From the NCBI GenBank assembly GCA_033439265.1, contig JAVTVX010000005.1, forward strand, positions 6,520,001 through 6,584,000: a DNA stretch of 64,000 bases, read 5' to 3'. Made by a program: the position numbers and the translations under genes. Shown in pieces: positions 46,839 through 58,567 of the stretch. This DNA is from Dillenia suffruticosa (taxonomy: Eukaryota > Streptophyta > Magnoliopsida > Dilleniales > Dilleniaceae). The notes beneath the pieces are model-generated. The model saw only the letters and a list, made by a program, of their open reading frames with translations. It was not told the DNA's origin and did no database searches. Position 1 is the stretch's first letter. Each line of letters opens with the position of its first letter.

Positions 46839-48308
46839 TGGTGTGTCGTTGAACAACCAAAAATAAATTACCTACTTTAGAAAGACAAGTCTAGGTAAGT
46901 AGGGTCGAATCCACAGGGAAAATAAGATTTATTTCCTTTAAGGTAATAAAAATTAAAATAAAATTTGGGGGTTTTAAATCGACTAAATTAACAACTAAAT
47001 CTAAAGAAACAAAGAATTAAAATCAAAATAGCAAAACGACAAATTAAAATCAGGCAAAATTTAATGAATAAAAATCAAGATAAATTAACCTAGTTGAAAG
47101 GTTCGTTTCCACTTTAATTCAGTCGATTGATCATTGATTCAGGGATAATTCAACAATGCAAAAATAAATTGGTTATAATCGTCGACAATCGCCTAACGAC
47201 CAATCTCTCCTTACTTCATCGATAATTAAGAGAAACTCATTAATTATTTCCCCAATCAAGAGTCAACCCTAGAGAAGCTCTTAGGATTGAAGGTCTCAAC
47301 AGCATTAAGATTTAGAGAGACTCAATTCTAATTAACAAACATATATCGGGTTCATTTAAATTAGAACATTTAATCTCATGCACGAATGTCATTCCCATAA
47401 CACGAATGCCAATTACCACTTTATTAAAACCAACAAAAAATTACGGATTTGCCGTTTTAATTAGCTGTAGATTATTCTAGATTTATTAAATATTGGCCGC
47501 ATATTCAATAAATTCTAGAAAATCATGATCCATGAAGTGTAAGAATTAAATAAATACCTATGATTGTAAAAGAATAAACATATTTGGATATCACAATTTC
47601 ATGAATCCAATCCTCAACTAACCTTCAACTAGAAAAAAAATTAAAATGAAGACATATAAAAATAAAAACTCACGAAAATAATGAATATCATTGAAAATAA
47701 ATATTCAACAATGAAGAAGTGTGGCTATAGCTGTGAGAATCCTCCTCCAATGCACAACAGCCGTCACAATGAAAGTAAACTCCTTTCTCATGAGAATGTA
47801 AAAGCCCTATATATATACTAATGAAAACTAATTCCCTAAAAATAACCTAAAGGACCCACTTCTATTTTGTGGCTTTCTAAAAACCAACTAAAGATCCCAA
47901 AAATATGGGATTACACCTCTTTTACCTAATTTTAACTAAAGGTAAAAATTCTAAAAATCTAAGTTACCAAAATAAAGAAATCTTGTAAATATTTTTACAA
48001 CCCCAAGGTTAAATAAATACACCAAAAAATTCCTAAATTCCCAAAATCCAATTAAGGCAATAAGATCTTCAATATTCATACTCCCAATTTTGTAGTCCAA
48101 CTCCTTTGAAATTGGTGTGCCCATGTGCTAACGGTAGAGTATTTTTGTCCGGATTTCCTCTTGCATGCCATATCACCAATTTTTGCTCAATTTTTCCACC
48201 TTCCTTCATAAATGACCTCCAATGATTCTAGCACAACAATACTCAAAATTAGTGCAATATTTACCCATAAAATAAATCACAAATATTACACTAAATTTAT
48301 CTCTATCA
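46839..48308 (-). repeat. Athila 5' LTR, full length
   Basis: 1,470 bp, TGGTGTGTC to CTATCA on the plus strand. It contains the ~755 bp missing from the 3' LTR, including a tatatata run at 47807-47819 that may hold the promoter. Confidence 0.9.
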
Positions 48309-48934
48309 CTTCCTCTTTGGAGGGCTTCTCGTGGGTTTCTGTTCGTTGGGTTTTGCTTTTTTTCTTCAATCGCGTGGTCTGCTCAAAGTGTATTTTGCAT
48401 TGGAGAGAGATGTATTATAACTGCAGAGGACATGATCATTGTAGATGGGGATGAGGATTTTGAATGTGAATGTGAATGGGATAGGTGCCATGATAATGGT
48501 GGTAGCAATAATGTTGGTGATAGAGTGCAAAACCCAACTGTAGCTCTCGGGGTATCAAACAGTTTATCAGACTTCCACTTTCTGCTTGGGTACGGGCCCA
48601 TCCCTCGCTACAACTCTTTCTTCTTCCACAGGGGGATTTTGAAGAGGAAGGCAACTCATTAACTGGGAGTGGAGTAAAGGTCAGTGGAGATTTGAGAACC
48701 AAAGTGGAAAGAAAAGAAAGGAAAATATCCTCTGCGGCAGACCATGTGTTTGGGCTTGTTGAAAATCTGGAGGAGGATAAGAGAGAATAACCGACTTTTT
48801 TAGTTTTATCTTTTTATCGCATCACAGATTCAATATTTTAGTTGCAACCAGGTGGCATTTTTTTTCAAAGCTTAAAGATAAAGGGGACACGTATGGATCT
48901 ATAGAGCAAAAAAAATAATTTTAAAATAACCTCC
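48309..48934. repeat. Host unit B, copy 2, right part
   Basis: Continues unit B after the Athila insertion and matches 8978-9580. It contains the second copy of the unknown open frame (48432-48662). It is followed by a T LTR. Confidence 0.85.
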
Positions 48935-51619
48935 TGTCAAGCCCCAGACCGGGATCGTGAACAGCCGCCCGTTTTCCTGAAATGTCGGCTGTATTTTTAC
49001 AGAAAATCAGACAAAATCTCCCCATATTTCGAAGGTCTCCCAAGTACAATTAATCCTATATAAATCACAACCATCCTGTAAAATAATCAAATAGCCATTC
49101 CAGCCTCTTCAAAATCAACCAATCCCATAACCAACATTCAAAATAACGCAAGCCTATAAAATTTTCTAGCAACCTAGCCACAGACCTCTATTGTCATACC
49201 CCCATCAAAGGCATGGACAGCCGCCAGTGGCCCCTCCTGTGATTTAGAGGTGGCATCGAGCGATCCTAAAGTACACTTCTAAGACATAACACATTCCCAA
49301 GTACATACACAACGAATAAGAAATGTCTCAATGCAATGTTATGCAATGATATGAGAGTTCCATAATTTGAATGTCCATATTTATACAGTTATCCCAGAAT
49401 TACACAATGGTCATCTATAGATCTCAGAATGCATATACATTACCAATACAAATTTTGTAACTGAAATATATAATGATTTCTCAAGTCCAAACCAGATCTC
49501 CCAATGATACTGAGCATCCTAAAAGCAACGCTCCTTATCAAATTCTATCTCTGAAATAAGAAGGAAAATGAGGGGTGAGTACTCGGGGATGAATATTCAA
49601 TGAGTGAGTGGGTCAATGCAATCGTCTAATATAAAGTATGAAACTGGAGTATCAAAGCATAAGTATACGAATCATATTTCAAATCATCATGCTTTTCATT
49701 TTAACAATATATCATTAGCATGCATTTTCAAGTCAAATATGCATCCAAAGCACTGTCACTAAAATCATAGAGCTGTCAGCTGAAAATGTCCTGGCAGAGG
49801 TCTATTGCGACTTATGACAGACGCACCGGGGGTGTTATATGCAAGTTTATTTAAAGTGCTCTCTACCTCGGCATTGGCGACGGACCTCGTCCAAGTGCTA
49901 GACTTGGAGAGAGTATCCAAATCCTCCCCCTTTCAGGTTCAACCTGGCTAGTACCGTATCGTTAATAAAATCATGACAACTGGTGGGATACCCCAGGCCT
50001 AGGCATATCCGGACGCCACCAAAGCGTCTCTCACGATGTCCTTCATAACTACAGAACAATACATACCAAAACCTTCAAGGCCAAATCCAAAATCGTATCA
50101 AAATGTGCCGAAATCAGGTTCACAAACCAAATGCAACATATAGCATAAAATGACATATTATACATTTCAAGCACATGGATGCATAATTTCAATATTTCAA
50201 CACAGTTTTTTTTTTACACTCCATCAGTTCACAAAAATCAATTTTAAAACCAGTCAAAACATTTCAAACATGCTACAAATCGTGCTCATTTATCAAATAT
50301 TTTAAAACAGGGTTTACACATCAAACAAAAGTATTGAAATAAATCTCACTCACTGATTTGGGAAGAATAGCGCACTCCCCAGTAAAACCACAACACGTAG
50401 AATCAAAACTCCCCTTAATCGAATCACCAAGAAAGCCAACCTAATCAAATCATCACGATTTTCATCAAATTTCCAACTATTTTCAGGGTTTATCATTTTC
50501 CTTAAGTTCGTATAACCCTAAATTCTTCAATTTATAAATATACATCAATATCATCAATTTCGTTCCATTTATAAGTAAATAACCAAATCAAAATCAAGCT
50601 CAATTCAAACCTAAAATCGACAAAATTTAAATTTAAGTATGGAAATAATTTCATTTCCCTCACCTAGGTTTACTCGAATCTCAAACCTAGCTTTCGTTCG
50701 CCCGTCAGATTAATTTAAAACTTGTAATATTTTCAATTTTGAAACCACGTTAATGACTAAATCAATTTTTAAACACTGAACCACATCTAACACAGCCGTT
50801 ACCTACAGTGAAGGATTTCAGCGAAGATGGCAGATGGCTCTCAAAGGTGATCAGTTGCGGGCTCGCTGGCCGTCACGGGCTCGTGGGCTCGCGGGTCAGC
50901 AGGCTACCAGGCTTGAAGGCCAACGTGCTCACGGGCTAGGGGCTCACGCTCGTGAGCTGGAGTGCTCGTGAGCTGGAGTGTGCACTTGCGAGAGACTGCA
51001 GTCACGCGCTAGGCACACTCGTGCAAGGGAGGTCACGCTGGGGGTGCACTCGCATAGGATAGCTCATGCAGGGGCACGCTGGCGGGATGTCTGCAGTCGC
51101 GCTGTGCCGTGCTCAGTCACGCTGTGGCGTGCTCGGGTGAAGGCCGCGTGCTCGTGCTTGCGCCATGGCAAAAGGCACTGCAAGCTGGCACGCTTGCGGG
51201 AGGAGGTGAGGGAACGCGATTCACGGCTCGCGGCAGAGTGTGATCGAGAAGGATATCATGAGAGAGATTGCGAGAGATAGAGAGAGAGTGAATAGCGGAG
51301 AGAGAGAGAAATTGAGAGGAAAGGATAGAGAGAGAGAAGAAGAAGAAGACGGTGGTAGTGGAGGTGGTGCATGGCAGCTTTGGGCGAGGGAGGCGCTACC
51401 ATGGGAGAGGAAGAGGCGGGGAGAGGGGAGATGAAGAGTCGAAGAGAGAGAGATGAAGAGAGAGAGACAGATTAGGGCTTGTGCCGCGTTTTAGGCCGAA
51501 ACGCGGCATTTCCTCCTTCCTCTCTCTCTCTTCTTTTTTTTTTATTTTATTTTAAAGAATATATATATAAATATCTCAAAACCAATACACTTGTTTGGGC
51601 ACTGAGTGTCGGTATTACA
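48935..51619 (-). mobile_element. T LTR 5, 3' LTR of a Tekay/Del-like element
   Basis: On the minus strand it begins TGTAATACC at 51619 and ends GGGGCTTGACA at 48935, 2,685 bp. A polypurine tract (TTTTTAGGGGGTTAGAAAA, minus strand, from 51638) and an integrase tail lie just upstream, so it is a 3' LTR. A 10-bp stem (TGCCGCGTTT paired with AAACGCGGCA) spans 51482-51508. The GC-rich block is at 50850-51200 and the cassette is intron 50721-50802 with exon 50664-50720. A GGGGAG/CTTCCC version of the conserved hairpin is near 50370. The 3' LTR end is joined to unit B without a recognisable target duplication. Confidence 0.88.
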
Positions 51620-51667
51620 TTTTCTAACCCCCTAAAAATAAGTTTCGTTCTCGAAACTAAAAGAAGG

Positions 51668-52073
51668 CTAAAGAGCAAACAACTGGGGATGCTGTCTCCT
51701 CATAGTCTCCTCGGGCTCCCAGGTCTCTTCCTCGACCTGATTGCTGCGCCATAGCACTTGGACAAGAGACAGCTCCTTGTTCCGTAGCTGCTGGATTTGC
51801 TGGTTAAGTATTGTCACCGGCTGAACAGGTAGAATCAAGTCCTCTTGTGCCTCTACTGGCGGAGGCTCCAAAATATGCGAAGGATCTGGGATATACTTTC
51901 TCAACACTAATACATGGAAGAAATCATAGATTCGAGATAACTTATCTGGTAGCTCTAGTCTATACGTCATGCTCCCAACCCTACTGAGGATACGGAACGG
52001 GGCAATGTACCTGGGGGTCAACTTGCCCCACTGCCGATATCGAATGAGTCCCTTCAAGGGAGAAATCCTTTTT
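51668..52073 (-). pseudogene. Integrase C-terminus with chromodomain (Tekay-like)
   Basis: The frame reads from ISPLKGLIRYR through KLTPRYIAPFRIL and RLELPDKLSRIYDFFHV, the integrase C-terminal fold typical of chromoviruses, to a chromodomain with VQVLWRSNQVEEETWEPEE and a stop at 51668. Chromodomains of this lineage are thought to steer integration towards particular chromatin. Only the last ~135 codons of pol remain; the fragment is cut at 52073, where unit C begins. No stops occur within it. It lies 48 bp before the LTR, as expected. Confidence 0.88.
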
Positions 52074-54771
52074 TAGGGCCAGCTATGTCACGTCTTTAAA
52101 CTGCGACAGAGGGTATGTCGTGTCTTCAACCCGCGACAGAAGGTATGTCACGTTTTCAACCCGCGACATAAGATATGAAAAAAATAAAAGACAAGAGTGA
52201 TTGAGAGCAAAAATAAAATAAAATAAAAATATGAGCTTTTTTGAAAGAAGTCCAGGTCAACGTGGTGGTGTTCTTGTCGACCTGGCAATACAGGAGGAAA
52301 TCCCAACTCCCTTTTATCCAATAGATAGATGATGCAGTAGGCATAATCCATTTAAATGTGTGTTAAAACTTACTTTGAAATCGTTTATTACTTGTAAATT
52401 TAAATATATCTAAGAGTTAACATCAAATGAAGTGTTTTTAACAATGACTTATTGATCATATAATTAAAACTGATATCTTTTAAATAAAATTTGTTAAAAA
52501 ATCTCGACTCGAGTTTTGTATATGATAAAAATAGACATAAGAGTTTTGATTTTTAAAAATCCAGCCCAATCTGATTTAAATCAAATGTAATGAGACCTAA
52601 CATAATTATTAGATACAAATAATTTATAAAAAAAATGTTATTTATTCTCCCTACTTATTTATTATTTTTCATATAAATAATTTAATCAGTTAATTCTAAA
52701 ATAAAAATTAATTTTAACTTTAATACTTAGAAATTTGCTAAAAGAAATTTTTGTTGTAAAATATATAAGCTTTTAAATTCAGAAGTAAAAATTAATTCAT
52801 TGATACATATATAACAAAAATCAACACATGGGACTCTTGTTTTTTTGTATTTTCTTCATTTTTCTGCACTTTAAAAGCAATAAAAATATTCTTATTACTA
52901 TTTAAATACCCTAAAAATGGCATGTTGATCAATTTTTCTTTTCTATTTTTTTTTTTTTTTGCAAAATAATCTGACTAATCACACACCACCTCATCTTGGA
53001 AAAGGTCTCCATTTGATATATAGCCATGAAAAATGTTTAAATCATGAAGGAAAAAAAAAGGAAAAATATGTTAAATATAACTAATTTGCTCAAATAAATT
53101 TATTTTAAATTACATTCTTTCATAATTAATTGAGCTACATAAATTCTGAGAATTAAACCCCTACCCCTCCCCAAGCCCAAAAAAAAGATCCAAAGAAAAT
53201 GGAACTCTATATACCCATCAGTACACAATAAAAATTAACTATTTACATAAAGAGAGATATCATAAGAAATGTCTAATGAAAGTAAGAAATGTAACAGGTA
53301 ACACACAAGATTTCTTAGCAATTGAGTCATCAAATAATTATGCTATAATCAAAAGATAGAAAGTTCAATATAGTATAAGTTCAAATAATTTAAGTACGAA
53401 AATATGTTATAGAGAAGTTATTGATTTTGGGAGAAAAAATAAACATCAAATTTAGCTTCCAATTTATGGACTCAATGAGGCACATTTCATTGGATAAAAA
53501 AATATTGGAGAATGGAGACAAGTGCAATGAAACTTTTAGAATATATTACCACTTGTTTACAATATCAGTGTCCCTCCCTTGTTCTTCATTGCCATCATCA
53601 GTTCCTTTCGCTCTTCGATTCCTCATCACTATTGTTGTTCAGCGAGTTCACCAAAAATCGGCTCTTCGTGTTCTTCACCTCCTTGAAACCCCATCGCCCT
53701 TGTCTGGTCTGCCGAGTCCACCGCTGTCTACCCCATCGCCCTTGTTGTTGATCGAGTCCACCGCTGTCGTCTACTTCTTTGCCTAGTTATTTATCATTTG
53801 CCATTCATCGTCATCTACAAGCCACTCGAGTTCAATCGCCATTGAGTTCTTTGCCTGTTCGTCTCTTTAGTTTTCGCCTTTCATCATCTTAGATGTGACT
53901 CTCCGCCCCCCGCCATTCGTCCGCCTAGATTTTGGCTCTTCGACCAATCCACCAACTCTGCTCTGCCTCAACATCTGCTTCGCCACATTGATTCACTTTC
54001 AATTCACTGCTTCATCTTCGACTTGAGTCCTCCACCTTGGATTGCCTTAGATTGTTTCTGATTTGCCATCTTCAAACACTCTTCCTACTCTTTTTGATCT
54101 CTCAATTTGCATTTTCAAATTTTGGATATGTTTGCTTTGTTATTTTTATTTTATTATTTACGGTTTAATTTTTGTATCTTTTTGTGTTTTATTCTCAGAT
54201 TTTATCTTGGGGACCTTAATTTTGTTTTCATAAATTTAGTTTTAACTTTAAAAATAAAATAAAAATTCAAAAATATTAATTTATTTCTCATTAGGAATTT
54301 ACATTATTGGTTGTACATTATTAGTATTTTTTGTTATATTTTATAATTTGAGTTAAGAATAATTTTAGAGTTTTGCATTTACTTAGCTTTACTTCTTTGA
54401 ATCACTGATTATATTTTATTTCTTTAGTTTTTAATAATCTTTGACTTAGAAATTCAATTAAAAATTGGTTATATAATTTTGGGCAGTTAGAATAAATTAA
54501 AATTTTAATTAAAAAATTGACTAATTTTAATATGAGATTTGGTTATATTATTATGGGGTGTATGTGATCACAAACAAAAGGAGAGAAAATGCATACTAAG
54601 TCAATAGGAACACAACTAAGAACTATATATCCCACTAGAACCATGGAGCTGTTTATATATCTTCAAATTTATTGGTTTCAAATGTAGATTAAATTCAAAT
54701 TTGGAGAGATTTTTGACAATTACTTTTGTTATACAGTTTAAGCTTTTTTGCCCATGAAATTTCAATCACTG
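52074..54771. repeat. Host unit C, copy 3
   Basis: Colinear with 9640-12290. It begins with three ~30-bp repeats around tcaacccgcgacagaaggta (52085-52175). It ends at aatcactgttca, where a fragment of unit D follows, so the RALF gene and F2 site have been deleted from this copy. Confidence 0.82.
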
Positions 54772-55320
54772 TTCATGAACACTCAAGAAACAAATGCTCC
54801 GCGTTGTTCTATGTGTCGTTTTAAGCCTTCTTTCCTTCGGTTCTCACTCTGCCCTCAGCTTCTTTTATTCCTTTATTCCTCAAAATGACACCCTTACTGT
54901 TTTATAAAATTTCAACTGCAATTTTAAGGCTTTTAATGGTATTTTTCTATTTTTTTTCTTAAATTTCAGGGAGAGTTACCCACATGCCTTTTGTTTTTAT
55001 TGGTTATTCATTTTTTTAAAATAAACCTTTTTTTGTGGTGCATTGATTTGGATTAACAAGAAGATGCATCATCTTGATGTCTAGGCTAGGGAGTAAATTT
55101 ACCTAGATAATTTTAGTTTTTTATGCTTAAAAAATAAGATAACTAAGATTTATTTTCAAAATATATATACTACAAGACTTGTTACGCATTAAATCAGAGT
55201 TCAAATAGATTTTTATTATGTATTTGTAATTTATCTTAGAAAAATAGATTTGTATACTAAATTTCAAGTACCATGTGTTAATTGTTTAATTCAAATACCA
55301 TAATAGAAATATACATTTGG
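54772..55320. other. Unit D scrap and AT-rich spacer
   Basis: The stretch 54772-54890 matches 17722-17830 of unit D. The remaining 430 bp is AT-rich, with one possible splice acceptor (aaatttcag at 54962) but no frame I can support. Confidence 0.45.
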
Positions 55321-55324
55321 CAGA

Positions 55325-55560
55325 GCAATGCTTAACTGTAGTAAGGAATGGTAAGTATAAAAGGATATGGTAAGGAATGGTAAGTATAAAAGGATATGGT
55401 AAATAGCAGTAAGTGTAAAAAATATAAGGTATGAGAAGTGTTGAGATGTAAGGTAGATAACTGTAGGATATGGTAAGTTGCGGTAAGTATGGAAAGTATA
55501 GGATATTTAAGGTATGATTAGTGTAGAATATATAAATTGATGTTCAGAAGAGTGTTGGAG
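55325..55560 (+). repeat. Short GGTAAG-type tandem repeats
   Basis: A ~29-bp unit (gaatggtaagtataaaagga) occurs twice in tandem at 55345-55400, followed by degenerate variants. It leads into the satellite array. Confidence 0.7.
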
Positions 55561-55579
55561 GTTTATCGGGTATATATGT

Positions 55580-58290
55580 AAGTGAATGTTACTATTTTAT
55601 AGTGAATGTTACTATTTTATAGTGAATGCTACTATTTTATAATAAATGTTACTATAATTATTGTGGTTTATATTAATTCGACTATTGTGGTTAGCTTAAT
55701 AGTTAATGTTACTATCCTTTTATCATGAGAGATAAATAAATTTACTATATTTTACATATGTTATTATAATAGTAAATGTTACTATTTCATAGTAAATATT
55801 ACTATATTTTATTGTAGTTACATAGTAATTGTTATTATATCATATTATCTATGAATTCGACTATTGTGATTAGTTTAATAGTAAATGTTATTATCCTTTC
55901 ATCTTGAGAGACAAATAAATTTATTAATTTTCATATCCGTTATTATAATAGTAAATGTTACAATATTTTATTGTGATTACATAGTAATTGTTACTATATC
56001 TTATTATCTGTTAATTCGACTATTATGGTTAGTTTAATAGTAAATGTTACTATCTTTTTATCATGAGAGACAAATAAATTTGGTATCTTTCACATCCATT
56101 ATTATAATAGTAAATGTTACTATTTTATAGTAAATGCTACTATATTTTATTGTGATTATATAGTAAATGTTACTATATGTTATTATCTATAAATTGGACT
56201 ATTGGGTTAGTTTAATAGTCAATGTTACAATCCTTTTATCATGAGAGACAAATAAATTTACTATTTTTCACATCCGTTATTATAATAGTAAATGTTACTA
56301 TTTTATAGTAAATATTACTATATTTTATTATGGTTATATGTAAATTTTACTATATATTATTATCTGTTAATTTGACTATTGTGGTTAGCTTAATATTAAA
56401 TGTTATTATGGAGTTCTCATTGAAATGTTAAAATTGAAACGTTAAAATGGTATATTGTTAAATTAAATGTAAATTAAAATAAATTAATATTAAAACCGGT
56501 GGTTCATGCCTCATGCCGACAATTCGTTGTAGTTTTTATAACAAATGATACTATATTTTATAGTGGTTACATATTAAATGTTACTATATGTTATTATCTG
56601 TTAATTGAACTATTGTGGTTAATTTAATAGTAAATATTATTATCCTTTTATCATGAGAAATAAATTTACTATTTATCATATTCATTATTATAATAGTAAA
56701 TGTTACAAAAATATAGTAAATATTACTATATTTTATTGTGCTTATATAGTAAATGTTACTATATGTTATTATCTGTTAATTAAACTATTGTGGTTAATTT
56801 AATAGTAAATGTTACTATCCTTTTATCATGAGAAATAAATTTACTATCTGTCACATTCGTTATTATAATAGTAAATGTTACAAAAATATAGTAAATATTA
56901 CTATATTTTATTGTGATTATATAGTAAATATTACTATATGTTGTTATCTGTTAATTGGTCTATTGTGGTTAGTTTAATAGTAAATGTTACAATACTTTTA
57001 TCATGAGAAATAAATTTACTATTTTTCATATCCGTTATTATAATAATTTTATAGTAAATGTTACTATATTTTATCGTGGTTACATAGTAAATGGTGCTAT
57101 ATATTATCTGTTAATTTGACTATTGTACTTAGTTTAATAGTAAATGTTATTATGAATTTCTCGTTAAAATGTTAAAATTGTATATTGTTAAATTAAATGT
57201 GAATTAAAATAAATTAATATTAAAACAAGCGGTTCATACCTCATACCGACGGTTCATTGTAGTTTTCAAAATAAATATTACTATATGTTATTGTGGTTAC
57301 ATAGTAAATATTATTATATATTATTATCTATTAATTGGATTATTATCATTAGCTTAATAGTAAATGTTACTATCCATTTATCATGAGAGAAATAAATTTA
57401 CTATCTTTTACATCTGTCGTTATAATAGTAAATGTTATTATATTTTATTGTGGTTATATAGTAAATGTTACTATATGTTATTATCTGTTAATTTGACCAT
57501 TGTGATTAACTTAATAGTAAATGTTACCATGGAGTTATCGTTGAAATTCTAAAATTGAAATATTGAAATGGTATATTGTTAAATGAAATGTGAACTAAAA
57601 TAAATTAATATTAAAACCGACGGTTCATACCTCATGCCGATGGTTCATTATAGTTTTTATAGTAAATGTTACTATATTTTATTGTATTTACATAATAAAT
57701 GTTACTATATGTTATTATCTATTAATTGAAATATTATGGTTAATTTAGTAGTAAATGTTACTATCATTTTATCGTGAGAGAAATAAATTTACTATCTTTC
57801 AAATCGGTTATTATAATAGTAAATGTTACTAAAATATAATAAATGTTACTATATTTTGTTGTGGTTTTATAGTAAATGTTACTATATGTTATTATCTGTT
57901 AATTTGGCTATCGTGGTTAGTTTAATAGTAAATGTTACTATAGAGTTCTCGTTGAAATGCTAAAATTGAAATGTTAAAATGATATATTATTAAATTAAAT
58001 GTAAATTAAAATAAATTAATGTTAAAACCGGCAGTTCATGCCTCATGCCGACGGTTTATTGTAGTTTTTATAGTAATTGTTACCATATTTTATTGTGATT
58101 ACATAGTAAATGTTAGTATATGTTATTATCTGTTAATTGTACTATTGTAGTTAGTTTAATAGTAAATATTACTATCCTTTTGATACAGTAAATTTATTAT
58201 CTTTCACATCCGTTATTATAGTAGTAAATGTTACTATTTTATAGAAAATGTTATTATATTTTATTGTGATTACAAAGTAAATGTTACTAT
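55580..58290 (+). repeat. Tandem satellite, ~175 bp monomer with a composite period
   Basis: The marker ttttatcatgagaga recurs near 55713, 55896, 56056, 56231, 56644, 56818, 56994, 57373 and 57763, with a degenerate copy near 58178. Single steps are 160-183 bp and composite steps 379-415 bp. Composite steps contain an extra segment with tcatgccgacggttcat (near 56506, 57235, 57626, 58036). Within each monomer AGTAAATGTTACT, whose arms AGTAA and TTACT are inverted, is repeated several times. No coding content. It could be a satellite or an expanded subterminal array of a transposon. Confidence 0.82.
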
Positions 58291-58299
58291 CATGTGTGT

Positions 58300-58535
58300 T
58301 CACGTCTAGACGGCTGTGCCGTGGAGGCAAGCGCGGCTGTGCCGCTCATGCAATAATGCATGCGTGGATACGCCTAGACAGCTGTATCACGGAGGCAAGC
58401 GCGGCTGTACCGCTTATGCAATAATGCTTGCGTGGGTATGCCTCGACGGCTGTACCGTGGAATCTAGAATGGTGTGCTGTGCATGCGATAATGCATGCGT
58501 ATGCATTCTTGGACAGTTGTACCATGGGTGACGGC
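58300..58535 (+). repeat. GC-rich ~70-bp tandem repeats, cluster 1
   Basis: Three to four units built on cggctgtaccgtggaggcaa and tgcaataatgcatgcgtgg. An open frame through them exists only because of the repeat. It is related to the cluster at 62125-62390 in the same orientation. Confidence 0.75.
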
Positions 58536-58567
58536 GTGGTTTTGAAAATTAAATTATGCTAGTGGCC

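Larger units (their letters stand above)
40755..48308 (-). mobile_element. Athila-type Ty3-gypsy retrotransposon, degraded
   Basis: It lies in minus orientation with LTRs at both ends (5' LTR 46839-48308, 3' LTR 40755-41478). Target duplications are cttct (40750-40754) and cttcc (48309-48313), differing by one base. A tRNA-Asp-type primer site, a polypurine tract, gag and integrase remnants are in the expected order. The empty target is in unit B copy 1 near 8975. Protease, reverse transcriptase and RNase H are absent, and stops and frameshifts break what remains, so it is dead as an autonomous element. About 13 substitutions and two indels over the ~490 bp of comparable LTR (counted by eye) suggest a fairly recent insertion. 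Confidence 0.93.

Noticed and set aside
51240..51434. Glu/Arg-rich frame
   Set aside because: Encoded by GAGA-rich LTR sequence in T LTR 5; low complexity only.
55160..55180. tactacaagacttg as a left CACTA terminus for the element ending at 59781
   Set aside because: First base differs, only about nine bases resemble the terminus, and no matching target duplication is seen.
55580..58290. CRISPR-like array
   Set aside because: Repeats are long, variable and contiguous, without unique spacers, and the host is a plant.
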